From positions 1 through 64,000 of the forward strand of contig NDFF03000150.1 in assembly GCA_002150815.3 (NCBI GenBank): DNA of 64,000 nt, written 5' to 3'. Position numbers and translations under genes: made by a program. Within the stretch, counting starts at the first letter, position 1. Every line of letters begins with the position of its first letter. The notes under the pieces are model-generated. The model saw only the letters and a program-made list of their open reading frames with translations, had not been told where the DNA came from and did not search any database. Shown piece by piece: positions 10,846 to 23,400 of this stretch. The stretch comes from Grammothele lineata (Eukaryota > Basidiomycota > Agaricomycetes > Polyporales > Polyporaceae).

Positions 10846-11913
10846 GATGGTCTCGCCAAGTACGGTCATCCAACATGTAAAAGAGCCCTCCGGTAAGAGT
10901 GCGTGTTTTACGCATTCTTGGTTGGCTCACGCGTCGTCGAATGACAGAACAACAACTGCAAGTGGCGGCCGCGTTGATGGCTGATCTCGAATCCGGCGGT
11001 GAGTGACCTTCATTCCTTGTACTATATCGCATGCGTTGAGTCTCACACAACGAGTCTTTCGAATGTAGATACCGGCGTACTGGCATTGTGCGGGAACGAC
11101 CCCTCTTTGGTTCCTCTGCTCTCATTGGCATGGGTACGCGACAGTGCTGCTGTAGGAGAGCTATGGACTGCAACGGAAGGTGACGAGCTTATCGGCTTTA
11201 TGATGTGGCTTCCGCCGAATGCGTCTCCTAGACTTCCGTGAGTGTCATTTCGTCCATACAAAAACAGTACTGATGGTTTCGTCCTCACGGAGAACAGCAT
11301 AGAAGAACGACAGAAAATCCTGCAACCCTTCTTAGGCGCATTATCCCAAGAGGGGTTGAAGTACTACAATGAAGTGGCAAGTGGCACCTCCTTGTATTGA
11401 ACGATGATACAAAGCTGACGACGGTCTTATTTCCTGCAGATAAGCGGGGATTTTCCCAGCTTCGTTGCGACGTCCCTCAGACCCGAAGTACGCGTTTATT
11501 CGACCGGTTACTTGTCATATCGAGGTTTATGATGTCTGTTCCAGGCTCAGATGAAGGACGTTTGGTGGCTCCGCATGGCCATGGTGCGCCGAGACAAACA
11601 ACGACAAGGCTTCGCGCGCGCTCTTCTCGACCATCAACGACGCAGAGTAAGCCTCAAGAATCGTTCCATTCATCTCGTTGGCTGACTTACGTGCACAGGT
11701 CAAAGAACTCGGACAATGGATAGCTTGCTCTACCACTACTCAAGGGAATGTAAGAGCTTGCTACCAATTGTTTGAGGCACATCTTCCTGATGCACGATGC
11801 AGGTTTCTGTCTACACGGGGCTTGGCTTCGAGGTGCGCGGAAAGCGAGACATGCCTACCCCGTGGGGTTTCCAGTGGAATCTTTGGGTGTTCTTTGACCG
11901 AACGTTGAGATGA
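10846..11913 (+). CDS. GNAT-family N-acetyltransferase
   Basis: Multi-exon GCN5-related N-acetyltransferase, which transfers acetyl from acetyl-CoA to an unidentified amine. Exon 1 starts at the ATG 10846 and joins exon 2 across a 55-nt intron (10893-10947); exon 3 starts at 11069, giving LESGDTGVLALCGNDPSL. The core strands read AVGELWTATEGDELIGFMMW, and the acetyl-CoA loop is RRDKQRQGFARALLD (the Q/R-x-x-G-x-A/G motif A). The last exon, VYTGLGFEVRGKRD, matches the GLGF motif near the GNAT C-terminus, followed by a Trp/Phe-rich end and TGA at 11911-11913. Length about 220-230 residues, one domain. It resembles the many agaricomycete GNAT proteins of unknown substrate. Confidence 0.75.
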
Positions 11914-12333
11914 TGTCATCGACTAGTTCGGCCCAACGTAAAGGTTTACAATAGCGCTCAATCGGAGGCACAATGTCAATAATCGGAGTTACAAACGACG
12001 GACGTAGAATCCGCGTATCGTTGAGGGAACTTGAACGTTTGTCGAAAACCCTTACTTTAACGATGGTCCAGAGGACAATAAATCTTGTCACCGTCTCTCT
12101 CAGAAACATGGCACTTCATCTGCCACCACGTCTTCCCCACGAGCTGCCACTGCATTCCTATTGCGCCACCATACCTAGGCCATCGCTGACTATCATTGAT
12201 GCTGCGACTCGTACGTTCTCTCTTATTTCAAGGTAGGTTCAAATCGCACTCTACTTCTCATTCGAACCTTGTCGCTAATTAATGCTGCTTTCTAGCGTGT
12301 TCCGTCGTATTTACGGGTACTCAGCGGACCACG
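11914..12333. other. intergenic
   Basis: Promoter and leader region of the F-box gene. Splice-like signals just upstream (for example ttctag near 12295) suggest a leader intron, but no coding exon is certain. Confidence 0.4.
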
Positions 12334-13881
12334 ATGTCCGGATTCATACGCCGCAAGCCAACGCTTCCCCTGGAGGTCGAAGCTCTCATCATCTCCGAAC
12401 TCCAGGACGATCCGGAGGCCTTGCAGACCTGCACTTTGGTCTGTAGAGCATGGACAACACTTGCTCGCAAGCACCTATTCCGAGAGTTGAGCATCGATGT
12501 CGGCCAGTTCCACGAGTTTATGCTACTGGTTGCCACCGCACCCGCCGTCGGTACGAATGTCCAGGACCTCCAGATCTCCAGGAATCCGGGGATATCCGGT
12601 TGCCGAATCCCGCTGGGCTCCTTGCTTGGAGCCATCTCGCGGCTGTCGAAACTTCGGGTGCTGCTTCTCACCGAGGTTCCCTTGCGATTCGACACCAACA
12701 CCGTCCAAGAGGCCAGTCGCCAGGCCCTCCACTGCCTCAAGCTCCAGAAAACAGTCGAGGACCCGGACGACTTCATCTGCCTCCTGAACGTCATTGGTCT
12801 CTTTTCGAAGATACATCACCTCGAGATCCAAGTTACCGACTCGGAGGATATGTATAGTCGCCACCTCCGCGATCCCGAGGACTTGTATCAATCCGGCCTA
12901 CTCCCTGCCCATGGACCTGTCCGCATTACGGTGCTTCAGGCCCAAGACTTGCACTATCGCTGGCTTCCGATGCTTCACGCTTCCCTGCGGAATATAGGCG
13001 CGTTCGAAGAGCCGCTGGAACTACTCGTCCTCCGGATCGATCTTAAACAAGTAGTCGATACGCTCGAGGAGATATACCCGGGTGCAGTTGTCAACGAGAC
13101 ACAAGTCGCGTGTTCGTTACTGGGAGGCTACGGGGCCTTCATCCGCCAGCTCGGCCCATCTCTTCTTGGCCTCGACTTCGACTGCCTCGACGCAGTCGTG
13201 GCGGCAAGCTCAGGTATGTTCTTATTGCTCCCGTCACATTTTGTTCTTTGTCGCTGTATTGAAGCATATTGGTTTCAGCGCTTCCGTCCAAGTGGAACGG
13301 CCTCGGCCTATCCGCGTGCCCAAACCTGACCAATCTCCATCTCTACCTCAACATCCCAGAGCCTACATCGGGAAACCTCGAGCGCGGATCCAACGCGCGA
13401 CTGTCCGCCCTCACCCGCGCCCTCAGCGGGTACGTCAAGCTCTTCAAAGACAGTCGCCCGCTGGCCTCGCTGAACGAGGTCGAGCTCTACCTCGACCCGC
13501 TCTTCCCCGGGGGGCCTGAATTTGAGTGGCGCGAGTTGGACAGGCTCCTCAGCGCGCTTCCTTCGCTGAGGCGTTTTAAGCTTAAGCTGATATTCTCCGA
13601 CGAGGAGGGCTTTGTCTTAGTCCCCCGGGTCAAGATGACGGACTGCTTCCCCAGACTCTGCAACTCGGACACGCTCAAGGTTTCATACACGGCGGTGCGT
13701 ATGCGTCACTATTCGTTCCGGCGGTAGACGATATTCACGGTCTAACCTGGTTTCTCTTGCATAAACATAGCCCCCTGTGCCAGAGGTTCCGGAAGAATTC
13801 GTCGAGAATACGTTTCAGGGCTGGTCTGAGCTGACCAACGAAGAGTTCGCAGCATTTGTACGTGCTCATCGCACGGGGTGA
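12334..13881 (+). CDS. F-box-like protein
   Basis: An N-terminal F-box-like motif is visible at residues about 9-50: LPLEVEALIISEL, then LQTCTLVCRAW and RKHLFREL. F-box proteins bind Skp1 and present substrates to SCF ubiquitin ligases. The rest is a long region with leucine-patterned strands (VQDLQISRNPG, LHHLEIQV-like, LELLVLRIDL), as in agaricomycete F-box proteins with irregular leucine-rich repeats. One intron starts after VVAASS (near 13214, gtatgt) and ends with ttcag near 13278; a second follows SDTLKVSYTA and ends at aacatag near 13771. The last exon ends FVRAHRTG and TGA at 13879-13881. It is one of four F-box genes in the window. The target is unknown. Confidence 0.72.
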
Positions 13882-14203
13882 TGATGCCGGTCTTGGGGGC
13901 GGAAGCGATGAGGACGGTAACGGCGAGATGAACAACGGACAGACGGGAGACGAATAGAACATATGATTGCTATAGTTACGAGCGCGAGTATCGTGTACAT
14001 CTCATATCATACAGTCGAATGTGCAGGGAGGAGGAGGGGATGCAAGAAAGCGAATATACAGAGCGTGAACCAGAGAACACAGACGACCCCGCGCGCGTGC
14101 ACATTATACATAATCCGCGTACCATAAGTATGTGTTCGGTCAGAGGCGGGCAAAGCCTCCAACCCAATAGATATCCTCTCCGTTGAAGGAACGCCATCTA
14201 CGC
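13882..14203. other. convergent 3' intergenic region
   Basis: 322 bp between the stop codons of the convergent F-box and SCAP-like genes. No gene is seen; it should hold both 3' untranslated ends. Confidence 0.5.
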
Positions 14204-17200
14204 TCAGTCTACCTTCATTCCCAACGACGAGCGGCCTTCCCTCGTCTGTTTTGGGGACGAACCCATGGATGTCCTTCGCCGCTCCGGGTGGAACCGGAAC
14301 AGCCCAACCGTATTTCCAAAACCAGCGAGGCAGCACGTCGACGTGCTCAAGAACGGCGACACACGCGTAAAATGCAGTCGCGGGACCACACCCCTCCTTT
14401 TCGGGCTCAAAGGCGGCGCCCCAACCCCTACCGCCACCGCAGCGGCAGCAGCAGCGGCCGAAGCAGCGCGCAACGACCCCATGCTCCCCCTCCCCCTCCC
14501 CGCGCGCGGCGGCGGCGGCGGTCGATGATCGAGCGCCAACAACGGCGCCGCGTGCAGCCGCCTCTCGAGCGGGTCGAACGTCCACAGCTCCCACCGATCG
14601 AGCGCGGCAGCGGTGAGCCCGCCCCCGACAGACATCTCCGCTGCCGCCTGCGCCTTCGTTTCTGCACTCGTGCGCCTTGGGAGCGGGGCGCGCGGGCGCC
14701 GACGGATGCCGACGATGCGGTCGTGCCCGACGTCCCACCCGCCGCGCTCGACGGTCGTCTCTGCGACGCGGACGACGACGAGGCTCTGCCAGATCGAGGG
14801 CTGGGCGTGTGCGGAGAGGAAGCTGGAGGCGGGGGTGACGTCTTGTGGGCCGACGGGGGCTTCGTATTCGTAGTAGTCGGGGTTGCTGAGGAGGAACGTC
14901 TCCGAGGCGCGCCGGAGGGTGTCTTTCTCGGACGCTCGTCGGGAGTGGACGCCGTGGCCGGAAACGGGGAAGATATTTGGAGGCGAAGAGGATAGTGAAG
15001 ATTTTCTTGAGCGGGTCCTCACGGGGGTGTTCGCCCCCGTCGAAGTGGCCGACGCGTTGCTGCTACTCCGGGGGCGATGGTGTGGCTTGAGCAGACTAGA
15101 TCGCGGAGCTTGCTGAGGTATGTTGCGGGGACATGCGCACCGCCGCGTCGGGAGGGTGAGGTACGCGCGGTAGAACTGCACGATGTGCCCTACGGAGAAC
15201 GTTATAGAGAAGTTCTCCACAGGGAGCTCTCCGCACGTCGTGCACTTGGACACGTTGACTGGCGTGAGCTTCAGGCCGCTGAGGTCGCCGAAGGGCTCGT
15301 CGAGGATGAACAGGCACTCGCGCGTCGCCACGTCCCACAGCGAGATGATGCCCGCCTGCGTTGCGGCCGCGATGATGGTACGCCGCTCCCCGTCGAGCTC
15401 TACGGCGCACACGTGCGCTCGCGCGACGAGATCTGAGGGGTTGCCACCGTTGATGGAACACTCCCCTGTGAAGACGGGAGCTGTGCGCTCGACGTTGCAA
15501 ATTTCCAGAACCCCGTCGTCGAGCGAGAAGCCCACTAGGAGTCGACCATCGGCCTGGATCGGGAGGAGCATAGACCTCATAACAGACGCGGCGCGGGAGG
15601 GAGTGATGTACCGAGGGGTCTGGAAGGCTAGGACGTCCCATTCGACCACCGCACCGTTCTCATACGAGGCGTACAGATGACACGTGAGAGTGGTGGGTGA
15701 TTCGGTGGTGGGCCGCATGGGGGAGATCGCCCCAGACGCGAACTTGAGCATCCCGGTGAACTGGAGGGCGGTGACCCCAAAGGATAGGTGCTCCAGCTGG
15801 AAGTGCGGGAGAGGCTTGACTTGCTCCATGCCGATGAGGAAGACTGCGATGGTCCCAGAACCAGTACCGACGGCGCAAACGTTCCCGACAGCGTTGACCG
15901 CGATGGCGGTAATCGTGGTGGCGGCAGACGGGGTACTGGCGCTACCGAGGACAAAGGTCGACGTGTCGACCGCGACGTGCGACTGCGTTTCGGTCCGCCA
16001 GATGACGAGCTCGTTGCGAAGACCGACGGTAGCCACGATCTTCCCGTCCTCGCTGGACGCGATGAGCTCGACGTCTGTCGCAAACACGCGCGGGAGCGTC
16101 GAGAAAGAGATCCCGCCTTCACTTGTCTGCGCCTCGTCACCAGTAGGAGACTCCGGTTCAGGGGCGTGCCGCTGAGCTTCGAGAAGCTCCGCATCTTTGA
16201 GGAGATACAGCAGCAGCCCGTACAGGACAGCAGTGGTCGCCGTGATGGGGATGACGAAGATCTTGAGGAGCCAGACGACCGGACGCATCGTGCGGGACCA
16301 CAGCCGCGGGATCCTCGGCCGGACCGGCTTCTCCTGGTCTGCGGTAATATCGTCCAGAGCTTCTGTGTCGGTGTCGCCCAGGACAAGGATCGTGGGGGAC
16401 TCGATGCGGACGTGTACGAGAGAGCGATCGGTGGGGTTGAGAATCTGCCAGATCCTCTGTGCGGGGGTCACGCTATCTGGGGTGGTGTTCCGCGCGTGAG
16501 ACAACTGGGCCAGGGGGTTGCGCGCCGCCGGGGATTTTGTCTGCTGGCCGCCGGCTGCTTGTGGCGAGGTGGTGTAATACAAGACGCCTGTTATGGCAAG
16601 CAGCTGGGGTGGTGCCACACCAGGCTGTAAGCGGAAAGGAAACGTCCACAATGGTCGCATGAGAAACTGACCAGGAATAAGCTGATGTTTTTCGCGGGCC
16701 TCCCACGCAGGAGGTCCTGGACGCCGCCCCACGTCGAGCCTAGTTTCGTCTTACGCGGCCGCGCGGTCATCTTTCGGGGGTCTGTTATGACGGATGGCGT
16801 GAGGTTGGTGTTCTGGCGGAGTAACTCGTCGAGCTGTCAATACGAATACGTGTGAGAATCGTATCATAACACAATGGCTAGCGGTCAGGATACTAGCCTC
16901 GAGGCGCTGTATGTCGATGGACACGACGGTAACGAAGAACGTGTGGACGAGGAACCAGTGCGCCACAAGAACTACGATCGAGAATGCACAAAACTGCCGG
17001 ATTGCGCCCGAGGAGAAGACCGCGATCACGCCGAGCACTGCGTTATACGAGACGACTTTGAGCGTATTGGAAGTCCCGGCACGGCTCAGCCCTTGGGCTA
17101 TTCTTTCCTTCACCGGAAGTGAGATCGACGTCTTTACGACTGCTTCCACCTGCCAGAAATGTTAAACATAAGTTGAGGAATGTTTCTGATACGACGTACG

Positions 17201-18510
17201 ATGCTAGTCATGTTCTCAATGCCAATGAAAACAAGGATGATAGGGAGTAGTTCCAGTGGGACCATAGTGACGCGGAATCCGACTAGAGCGCAGACGCTCA
17301 CACTGGTGATAGTACTAACCACAACCTCCACAAGTCCCGTGAAGGCGAGACCAACCCTCGAGTGTACCATGTCCATCCGTCGGAAAAGAATGAAACAGTA
17401 TACACTGAACGCGGTGTACGTGGTGTAAGTGAGGACTGAAAGGATGGAGAACCGGTTCCGCAAAGACGCGTCCTTGCGATACTGTGGGAGTGCGACATTA
17501 GCGCGATGACGTCCATCAAAACGCGGATCGTGTCGGGATAGCGAGAGCTTATTACTCACCTCAAGCGCGATCAAATGCGGCTGCTGCGCGAGGACGACGA
17601 GCTCGCCCGCGTCCCCACCGGCGTCCTCGAGCGTATGCAGCCACTGAAAGTGACCGTCGTTGGCGAAGCAGTCCTTCTCGGGAAAGTAGTAAGTGAGCAC
17701 GAGGAACATTGCCGAATCGACGATGTTAGAGGACGGGTCGCGCAGTTCGCGTCCGGCGAGCACCATGTCAGGAGTGACGGGGACGCCAGCGACGGTGATG
17801 TTAGGCGAATAATTGATGGTGTCCAGAACGTTGTCGTCCGAAAGAAGGGCGAGCTCGTCGTGGCCCCAGAATGCCGAGGGACTGAGCGCGACACAAGATA
17901 CGCCGCGTGCCTGCAGGCACGGAATGCCGCGTGTTGATAGGGCCTCCGTAATACGTCGCTCAAGCTTGAAGGCGGCGAGCAAGGTGCTCTTGTCGAGGGC
18001 CCCGAGACCGTCTTCTGGAGAGACGCTACCGACTAGGACGCGCTCTTCGCGTAAGATGCCTTCCATACCGCACCTGGCCCGAGCAACAGAGTCTTCCCGT
18101 ACGCGAAACGCCACGTCGCCCTCCCACAGGTGCCGCAGGTCATGTTGCGCAAAGTAGCTCGAGATATCATCCGGGGTGAGGAAGGAGTCGAGGACGCGGA
18201 GGGTGAAGCCGGCGAAATACTGCGTTTGGGACGAGTAGTAGCTGGCGATAGCGGGAAAGAGCAGGGAGGTGATAACAACTGAGGAGACGAGGATGAGACG
18301 GATTTGATGGGTCGCACAATGACTGGAGAGAACGGGAATGAACGAAAGAAGGGGGGCAGGAGAGGTAGAGGATACGCACATGCCGAAGCGGTAGAAGAAC
18401 TGCGTTCCAATGAGGCGTGCGCGTTGGAGCGCAGCGTCAAAGGGAGTGAGCATCGTTCCGCCCGACGTTGAAGAGGTTCTGTCCGGGTCGAGTTCGAGAT
18501 AATAAGGCAT
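14204..18510 (-). CDS. SCP1: SREBP cleavage-activating protein (SCAP-like sterol sensor)
   Basis: This ER/Golgi membrane escort senses sterol and carries the SREBP transcription factor to its proteases. The start is the ATG 18508-18510 (MPYYLELDPD). After a 57-nt in-frame intron the first membrane segment reads IRLILVSSVVITSLLF. A long lumenal loop follows, then a sterol-sensing domain: FSILSVLTYTTYTAF, a segment with ALVGFRVTMV, and PLELLPIILVFIGIENM, the SSD hallmark. A 78-nt intron (17482-17559) precedes it and another splits IENMTSI from VEAVVKTSI. More membrane segments (YNAVLGVIAVFSSGAIRQF) lead to a cytosolic C-terminal half with WD40-like strands (ELIASSEDGKIVATVGL, TIAVFLIGM, GIISLWDVATRECLF). 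SSD plus WD40 order is specific to SCAP. It reads to TAG near 14204. A strong donor (ggag|gtaagt at 18547) suggests a leader exon. Confidence 0.85.
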
Positions 18511-19140
18511 CCGCCACTCTTGCAATGGATTGAGACCTGAGACTTACCTCCTAGTCCAATCTATACAAGACGCAACCCTCCACACAAAGGCCCGTTTGGT
18601 GTGATTGTAGGCGTTTGTAGGAAGCCAGAAGTGTCGTGTGCGAGCAGGCGGGCTTCAGAGGCGGCGAGAGGGGGAGTTCATGGCGACGGCGAGAAACGAA
18701 GCACACAAAGTCCGTGTCCGGAGCCGGAGCGGGTCTGTCTGACTGGCGTCGGCCCTCCGCGGGCTACCCTGCACGGGCGTCAGGCGTCCGCCGCCGCCAA
18801 TTGGCCACTGCGGCCACGCCGCCGATGTCCGTGCAGCCCGCCCCGACGTCGGAGGCACTCTAGCTCACTTCGCACAAGCTTCAGCGCGGGGAGTGCATCT
18901 TCCCCCGCTCACCTAGGAAGTTCCCCGGGAGAATTAACGGTGCACACTTGGTTCACCCGCGACTGGCGCGTACGTGAGACAGATGACGCGCTTTCTACCG
19001 CGCGCTTCCATGCGCGTCTAATGGCACGCGTGTCGGCAGCGCCCGGAGCGAGCCCAGTGAGAGCGCTAGCGCGTTGGGGCGACGGCGCGAGTACCAGCTC
19101 GGGCAAACCGTACGACTCGTCCTCTTTCCTCCGACCCGCC
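18511..19140. promoter_or_regulatory. divergent promoter, SCAP-like and PDX1 genes
   Basis: 630 bp between divergent start codons. A strong minus-strand splice donor (18547-18542, reading GTAAGT) shows that the SCAP transcript probably has a leader exon here. The rest is very GC-rich with no supported gene. Confidence 0.5.
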
Positions 19141-20333
19141 ATGCAGTCCCTCCATAATGTCTCCAAGGCCGCTCTTAGAGCATCTTCGAGCAGGAGATGT
19201 ACGTCTTCTTGTGCTCTTCATGCGTAGTATGACTTACTGACAGGCATGAGCAGGGATGCACATGACCGCCGCCCGGAATGCGGTTTCAAAGTTCACAATG
19301 CCAGCTATGTCGCCCACGATGACGGAGGGCGGGATCGCATCGTGGAAGAAGGCAGAGGGCGAGGCGTTTGCTGCGGGTGATGTCCTGCTCGAAATCGTGC
19401 GTGTATGACTTCTTCGTTCCGCCACGCAGTCCGTTCATCTCCTTCACCCGTCTATCCTTGCTGCAGGAGACGGACAAGGCCACCATCGACGTAGAAGCGC
19501 AGGACGACGGTATCCTTGGGAAGATCATCGTGCGTACCCCACCCCTACGCGCACCCGCCCACGCTCTGAGCTGTCTCCCCCACAGGCGCCAGACGGCACG
19601 AAGAACGTTCCAGTGGGGAAGACCATCGCGCTCCTCGCCGAGGAGGGCGACGACATCTCCAACCTCCAAGTCCCCGCGGACGAACCCACGTCCGCACCCA
19701 AGCCGCCGTCTCCCTCCCCTCCCTCACCCTCCCCCTCCTCCTCGGCTTCCGCGTCTACCCCCGCGACCGCGAAGTCCACCCCTGCGCCCCAAGCGCACGC
19801 CCACGTGCCCAAGACCGACCGCCCGCTCTTCCCGTCCGTACTGCGGCTCGTGCAGGAGCACGGCATGGCCGAGGCGGACATCGCGAAGATCGCGGGGACG
19901 GGCGTGCGCGGGATGCTCACCAAGGGCGACGTGCTCGCGCACCTCGGGCTCGCGTCCGCCCCGACGGGCACGTTCCGCGAGACCGCGAACTCGGAGGCGA
20001 AGCCGAGCGGGAGTGGGAGCGCGGGGGCGAAGCCGGTGGCTGCCCCGCCTGTCCTGGACGGCCCGGCGCTGAGGAGGCTGATCGTGGGCAATATGCTCGA
20101 GGCGTCGGTCAAGGCGCGCGCTGCTGCTGGTACGTCCCCTCGCGCGCGTTCCATACAGAGCGTATAAGTAAAGAGTGACTGACTTGGCTCAAACAGTGCC
20201 GAAGTCCCCGGCGGACTTTGACTCGATCATCGCTGACTACCTGCCCGAGCTGAAGCCCAGGCCGTCCATCCCCACCCCTGAGGCCGCGGCGCCGAAGCCC
20301 AAAAGCACCGGATACCTAGACGGCCTGCTCTAA
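19141..20333 (+). CDS. PDX1: pyruvate dehydrogenase complex protein X (E3-binding protein)
   Basis: Mitochondrial protein that anchors dihydrolipoamide dehydrogenase (E3) to the pyruvate dehydrogenase core. It starts [15 protein letters not shown], an amphipathic basic presequence, then an intron (19199-19253). The lipoyl domain follows: [26 protein letters not shown], then (introns 19397-19466 and 19530-19585) [17 protein letters not shown] with the lipoylated Lys in DKA. A Pro/Ser/Ala-rich linker leads to the E3-binding domain: [20 protein letters not shown] and [18 protein letters not shown]. After another intron (20131-20196) it ends [14 protein letters not shown] plus a short tail and TAA at 20331-20333. 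It lacks the catalytic acyltransferase domain of E2, which is why I call it protein X. Confidence 0.88.
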
Positions 20334-20432
20334 TGTACCTCGCTCTCTCTCTAATACATAGAGTACCTTATGCGTCTTGGCGTTGCACGCGGTGAGCAGG
20401 AGACGTTCTCGCATTGATACAGCGTGTGTTTT

Positions 20433-23400
20433 CTACGGATACATCAAGCAATCGTGGCCACGAGCAAGCACCTTCACTCCTCCATCGGTAAACACTGCCG
20501 TGACATCAGTCCTTCCATATACTCGCCCGGGGAGAACGAATCCACTCACCTCAAACTGGATGAACGCAGGCGAGACCTTGTCGCCCCCGCGCCGCGGGAG
20601 GGGCATCATGAACTGCAAGCTGAGCAGCCCCTCGTCGTCGATACGGAGCGACGTCTTGACCGAGCTCTGCAGCGCCCGTAGCGTCTTCACGATGTGCGAA
20701 TACCGGTACCTGTCCCGCGCGCACGCGCACACGCTCGTAAGCCGCCTTGCCCGCCGCAGAACGCACGGTAGAGAACAAAAGAGCAAGGCACGCGAAGCGC
20801 GTCTTTCCCCTCGCACGAATGCGAGAACCGCGAACCCAAAACCACGAACGCAACCGCGATGGAAGCGGCGTTAAGAGACACCCCAAGACACCCCGCGCAA
20901 AGCCCCACTCCCAAATTCCACTGACTCACGTGAAAGCCACCGGCTCGGCGCACTCGCACGTCTCGAGCACCTCGCGGTCGGACGGGTAGTCCATCTCCGT
21001 CGTCCCGAACTGGCCGACCGCGCGCAGGCGCAGGCGCGGCGGCGCACCGGTGCGCGCGGTGCGGTTGGTGGGCGGGGGCGGGTTGCCGATGATGGTGAGC
21101 GTTTTCGTTTGTGGGTCGAGCTCGGAGAGGGCGTCGCGGAGCCAGGAGGACTGTGCTCGAGAGTTGATGCGGGCGGGCAGGGCACGGGTCACGGGGTAGG
21201 CGCGAGGCGCGAGGCGGGGAAAGAGAGAAGGTAGGTTGAGCCTGGGCGCGAGGGGGCGGGAGCGGGCGGCGGGCGCACCTTCAGGATGATCTTCAGCACG
21301 CTGCGGGGAAGCGCGAAGACAGAACGAAGGTTTAGCGGGCGCGCGGAGGAAGCGGGGAAGAGCCCGCGGACGGGGCAAAGAAAGCGAGAAGGAAGAAGAA
21401 AGGCAGGGAGACGCACGCGCTATCTGGGTCGAAGGAGAGCTCGAGCCGCGGCTCGGGATCCCAGGTCGTGATCTCGCAAGTCGCCGCGGGCCCGCCAGCC
21501 TCGTCGACGCTGTGCACGGGCACGGGCACGGACGTGCGCAACCGAGATTCGAGCCGCCGAGCCACGCGCGGGGTGGGGTACGGGGCGAGGCCATGTCAGG
21601 ACGGGACAGGACAGGGCAGGGCAGGTCAGCGAAAGCGCAGGCGCGTAGATCCCGCGGGATCGAGGATCGAGATCGCGCCCTCTCGCTCCCTCGTCCTCGA
21701 GCCGCAGAAGAGCGCGGAGACACGCACATGAACAGCGTCAGGGGGTGCCCAGGCCCCGCGTACGACAGGCGCATGCCCGTGCCCTTGCCCTTGCCCGCGG
21801 GCGCGAACCAGTCGTCCAGGCGCGCGACGTTGCCCGGTTGAGGATCTTCGTCCGCGGCGCGCCCCTTGCCCTTATCTCTTCTGTGCCCGCCGCCGCCTCC
21901 GCCGAGTCCGGGCGCGCCGCCGCCGCCTCCGCCATCGGAGTCGGCACCGTCGGCGGCTGCCTTCTTCTTCGCGGTGGAGCCGGGGGCGAGCCCTGCGGCG
22001 CCGAAGATGTTCATGCAACTCATGAGGGAGTCGAGCGGGATCTCGAAGGCGGTCAACTGCTCCTCGTCGTCGTCATCGTGGGTCCGGGTTCGCACCGGGT
22101 GCTGAGAGCCCGCCTGCGCCCCGGAGGCGGCAGCGGCGTCGGGCTGGTGGATGTACTCGTCGAAAACGTGGCCGAACACATAGGCGGTCGCTACAGAGCA
22201 GGCAAGGAGGGGCAGGTGGCGTTAGCGTTATGGGCTGTGGGCTTGCCAGGAACGGATGGCGCGGCGACTCCCGACGCGAACGGAGGAGGGCTTCTGGTGT
22301 GAAGAAACATATCGAAAAGCAGATCTCGTGTGACCGGAATGCTGCCAGATGCAGCGCGCCTTATTGCCGTTCAACGACTGACGTCACCGTCTCAATAGCC
22401 ATTGGGCTGGAGGCGTCGTCGTTGAATCGCTGGCCAGAACGTGGTGACACTGCCAGGGAGCCCCTGCCTGAGGTAACTTGACTGTCGGGTTAATCCGACG
22501 AGTCTAGAATCTGAGGTCACGAACAGAGCTGCCGTACGGCCTAGCAACTCATGTCAGACATCCTCAGTTTAGCGTAGAGCAACAGAACATAGACTTTGGG
22601 CACTGGTCGTCACTCGGAAATAGCTCGGCGATAACAAGGGCTACGTCTGAGTATAGACTTCCAAGAGACACGACTCGAACAGCGGCGGGTCAAAGCTGGA
22701 GTGGCAGGTGCGCTCTGTGTGACCATGATGGGTCCGTTCTGGGCGGCGCGCGCACGCTGCACCCACGTCGCGTGAAATTTATCTAGCGCAGATGAGCTTT
22801 TGGGGTTCTGGTAGCCACTGCTCCCGCGCACTATCACTCGCGCGTTACACCCTAGATACCCCCAGACGCTGACAATTCTTAGCTGGTCGAGTTCCCAGGA
22901 TGAGGCCTGTGGCCTGCGCGAGAAGGGGCGTTCCCAGCCACTGCGATCCAGAAGCCTCCTTACGTGTTCTGAGCATATGCAGTGCGCCCGACCGTTCATT
23001 CAGGGCTCGCGGGCGTGGAGACGGAAGGCGGATGTATCAAAGGGGGGATGATAGGCAGTTGGGAGGGCTGTCGCTGGCTGTATGCACTGGTGGCGAAGTA
23101 GGTAGGCCGGGACCGCCATGAGGACGAGTAGTGTCGTTCTTGGGAAGCCACTCTGGACTCCGCACAACCCCTGTTAGGAGATGTGCGGGGTCAGAGCGGA
23201 TAGACTGGTTCTAGACAGACGAGAAGCAGAGAAGGCACTTGCAGTGTGGCCGGGCGTTCGCGATGCGGGGGCGTGACAGATCAACGCGGTCGCTCACCGG
23301 TCAAACATCTGGCCTCCTCGACGGATACGGTGAGGCCACCGGCGGATATCGAGACGAACGCGCGCTGAGGCGGGCACGGCGAGGAATCAGGACTCTTCGG

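Noticed and set aside
14183..14995. Long + strand open frame of about 270 codons
   Set aside because: It is the antisense shadow of the SCAP-like WD40 region, rich in Arg/Pro/Asp from GC-rich codons, with no motifs.
15788..16630. Long + strand open frame of about 280 codons
   Set aside because: Antisense of the same SCAP-like exon; composition typical of reversed GC-rich coding sequence.
22191..23297. Nested gene or transposon in the long RAD1 intron
   Set aside because: No open frame with motifs, no terminal inverted repeats and no clear target duplication could be read; only length is unusual.
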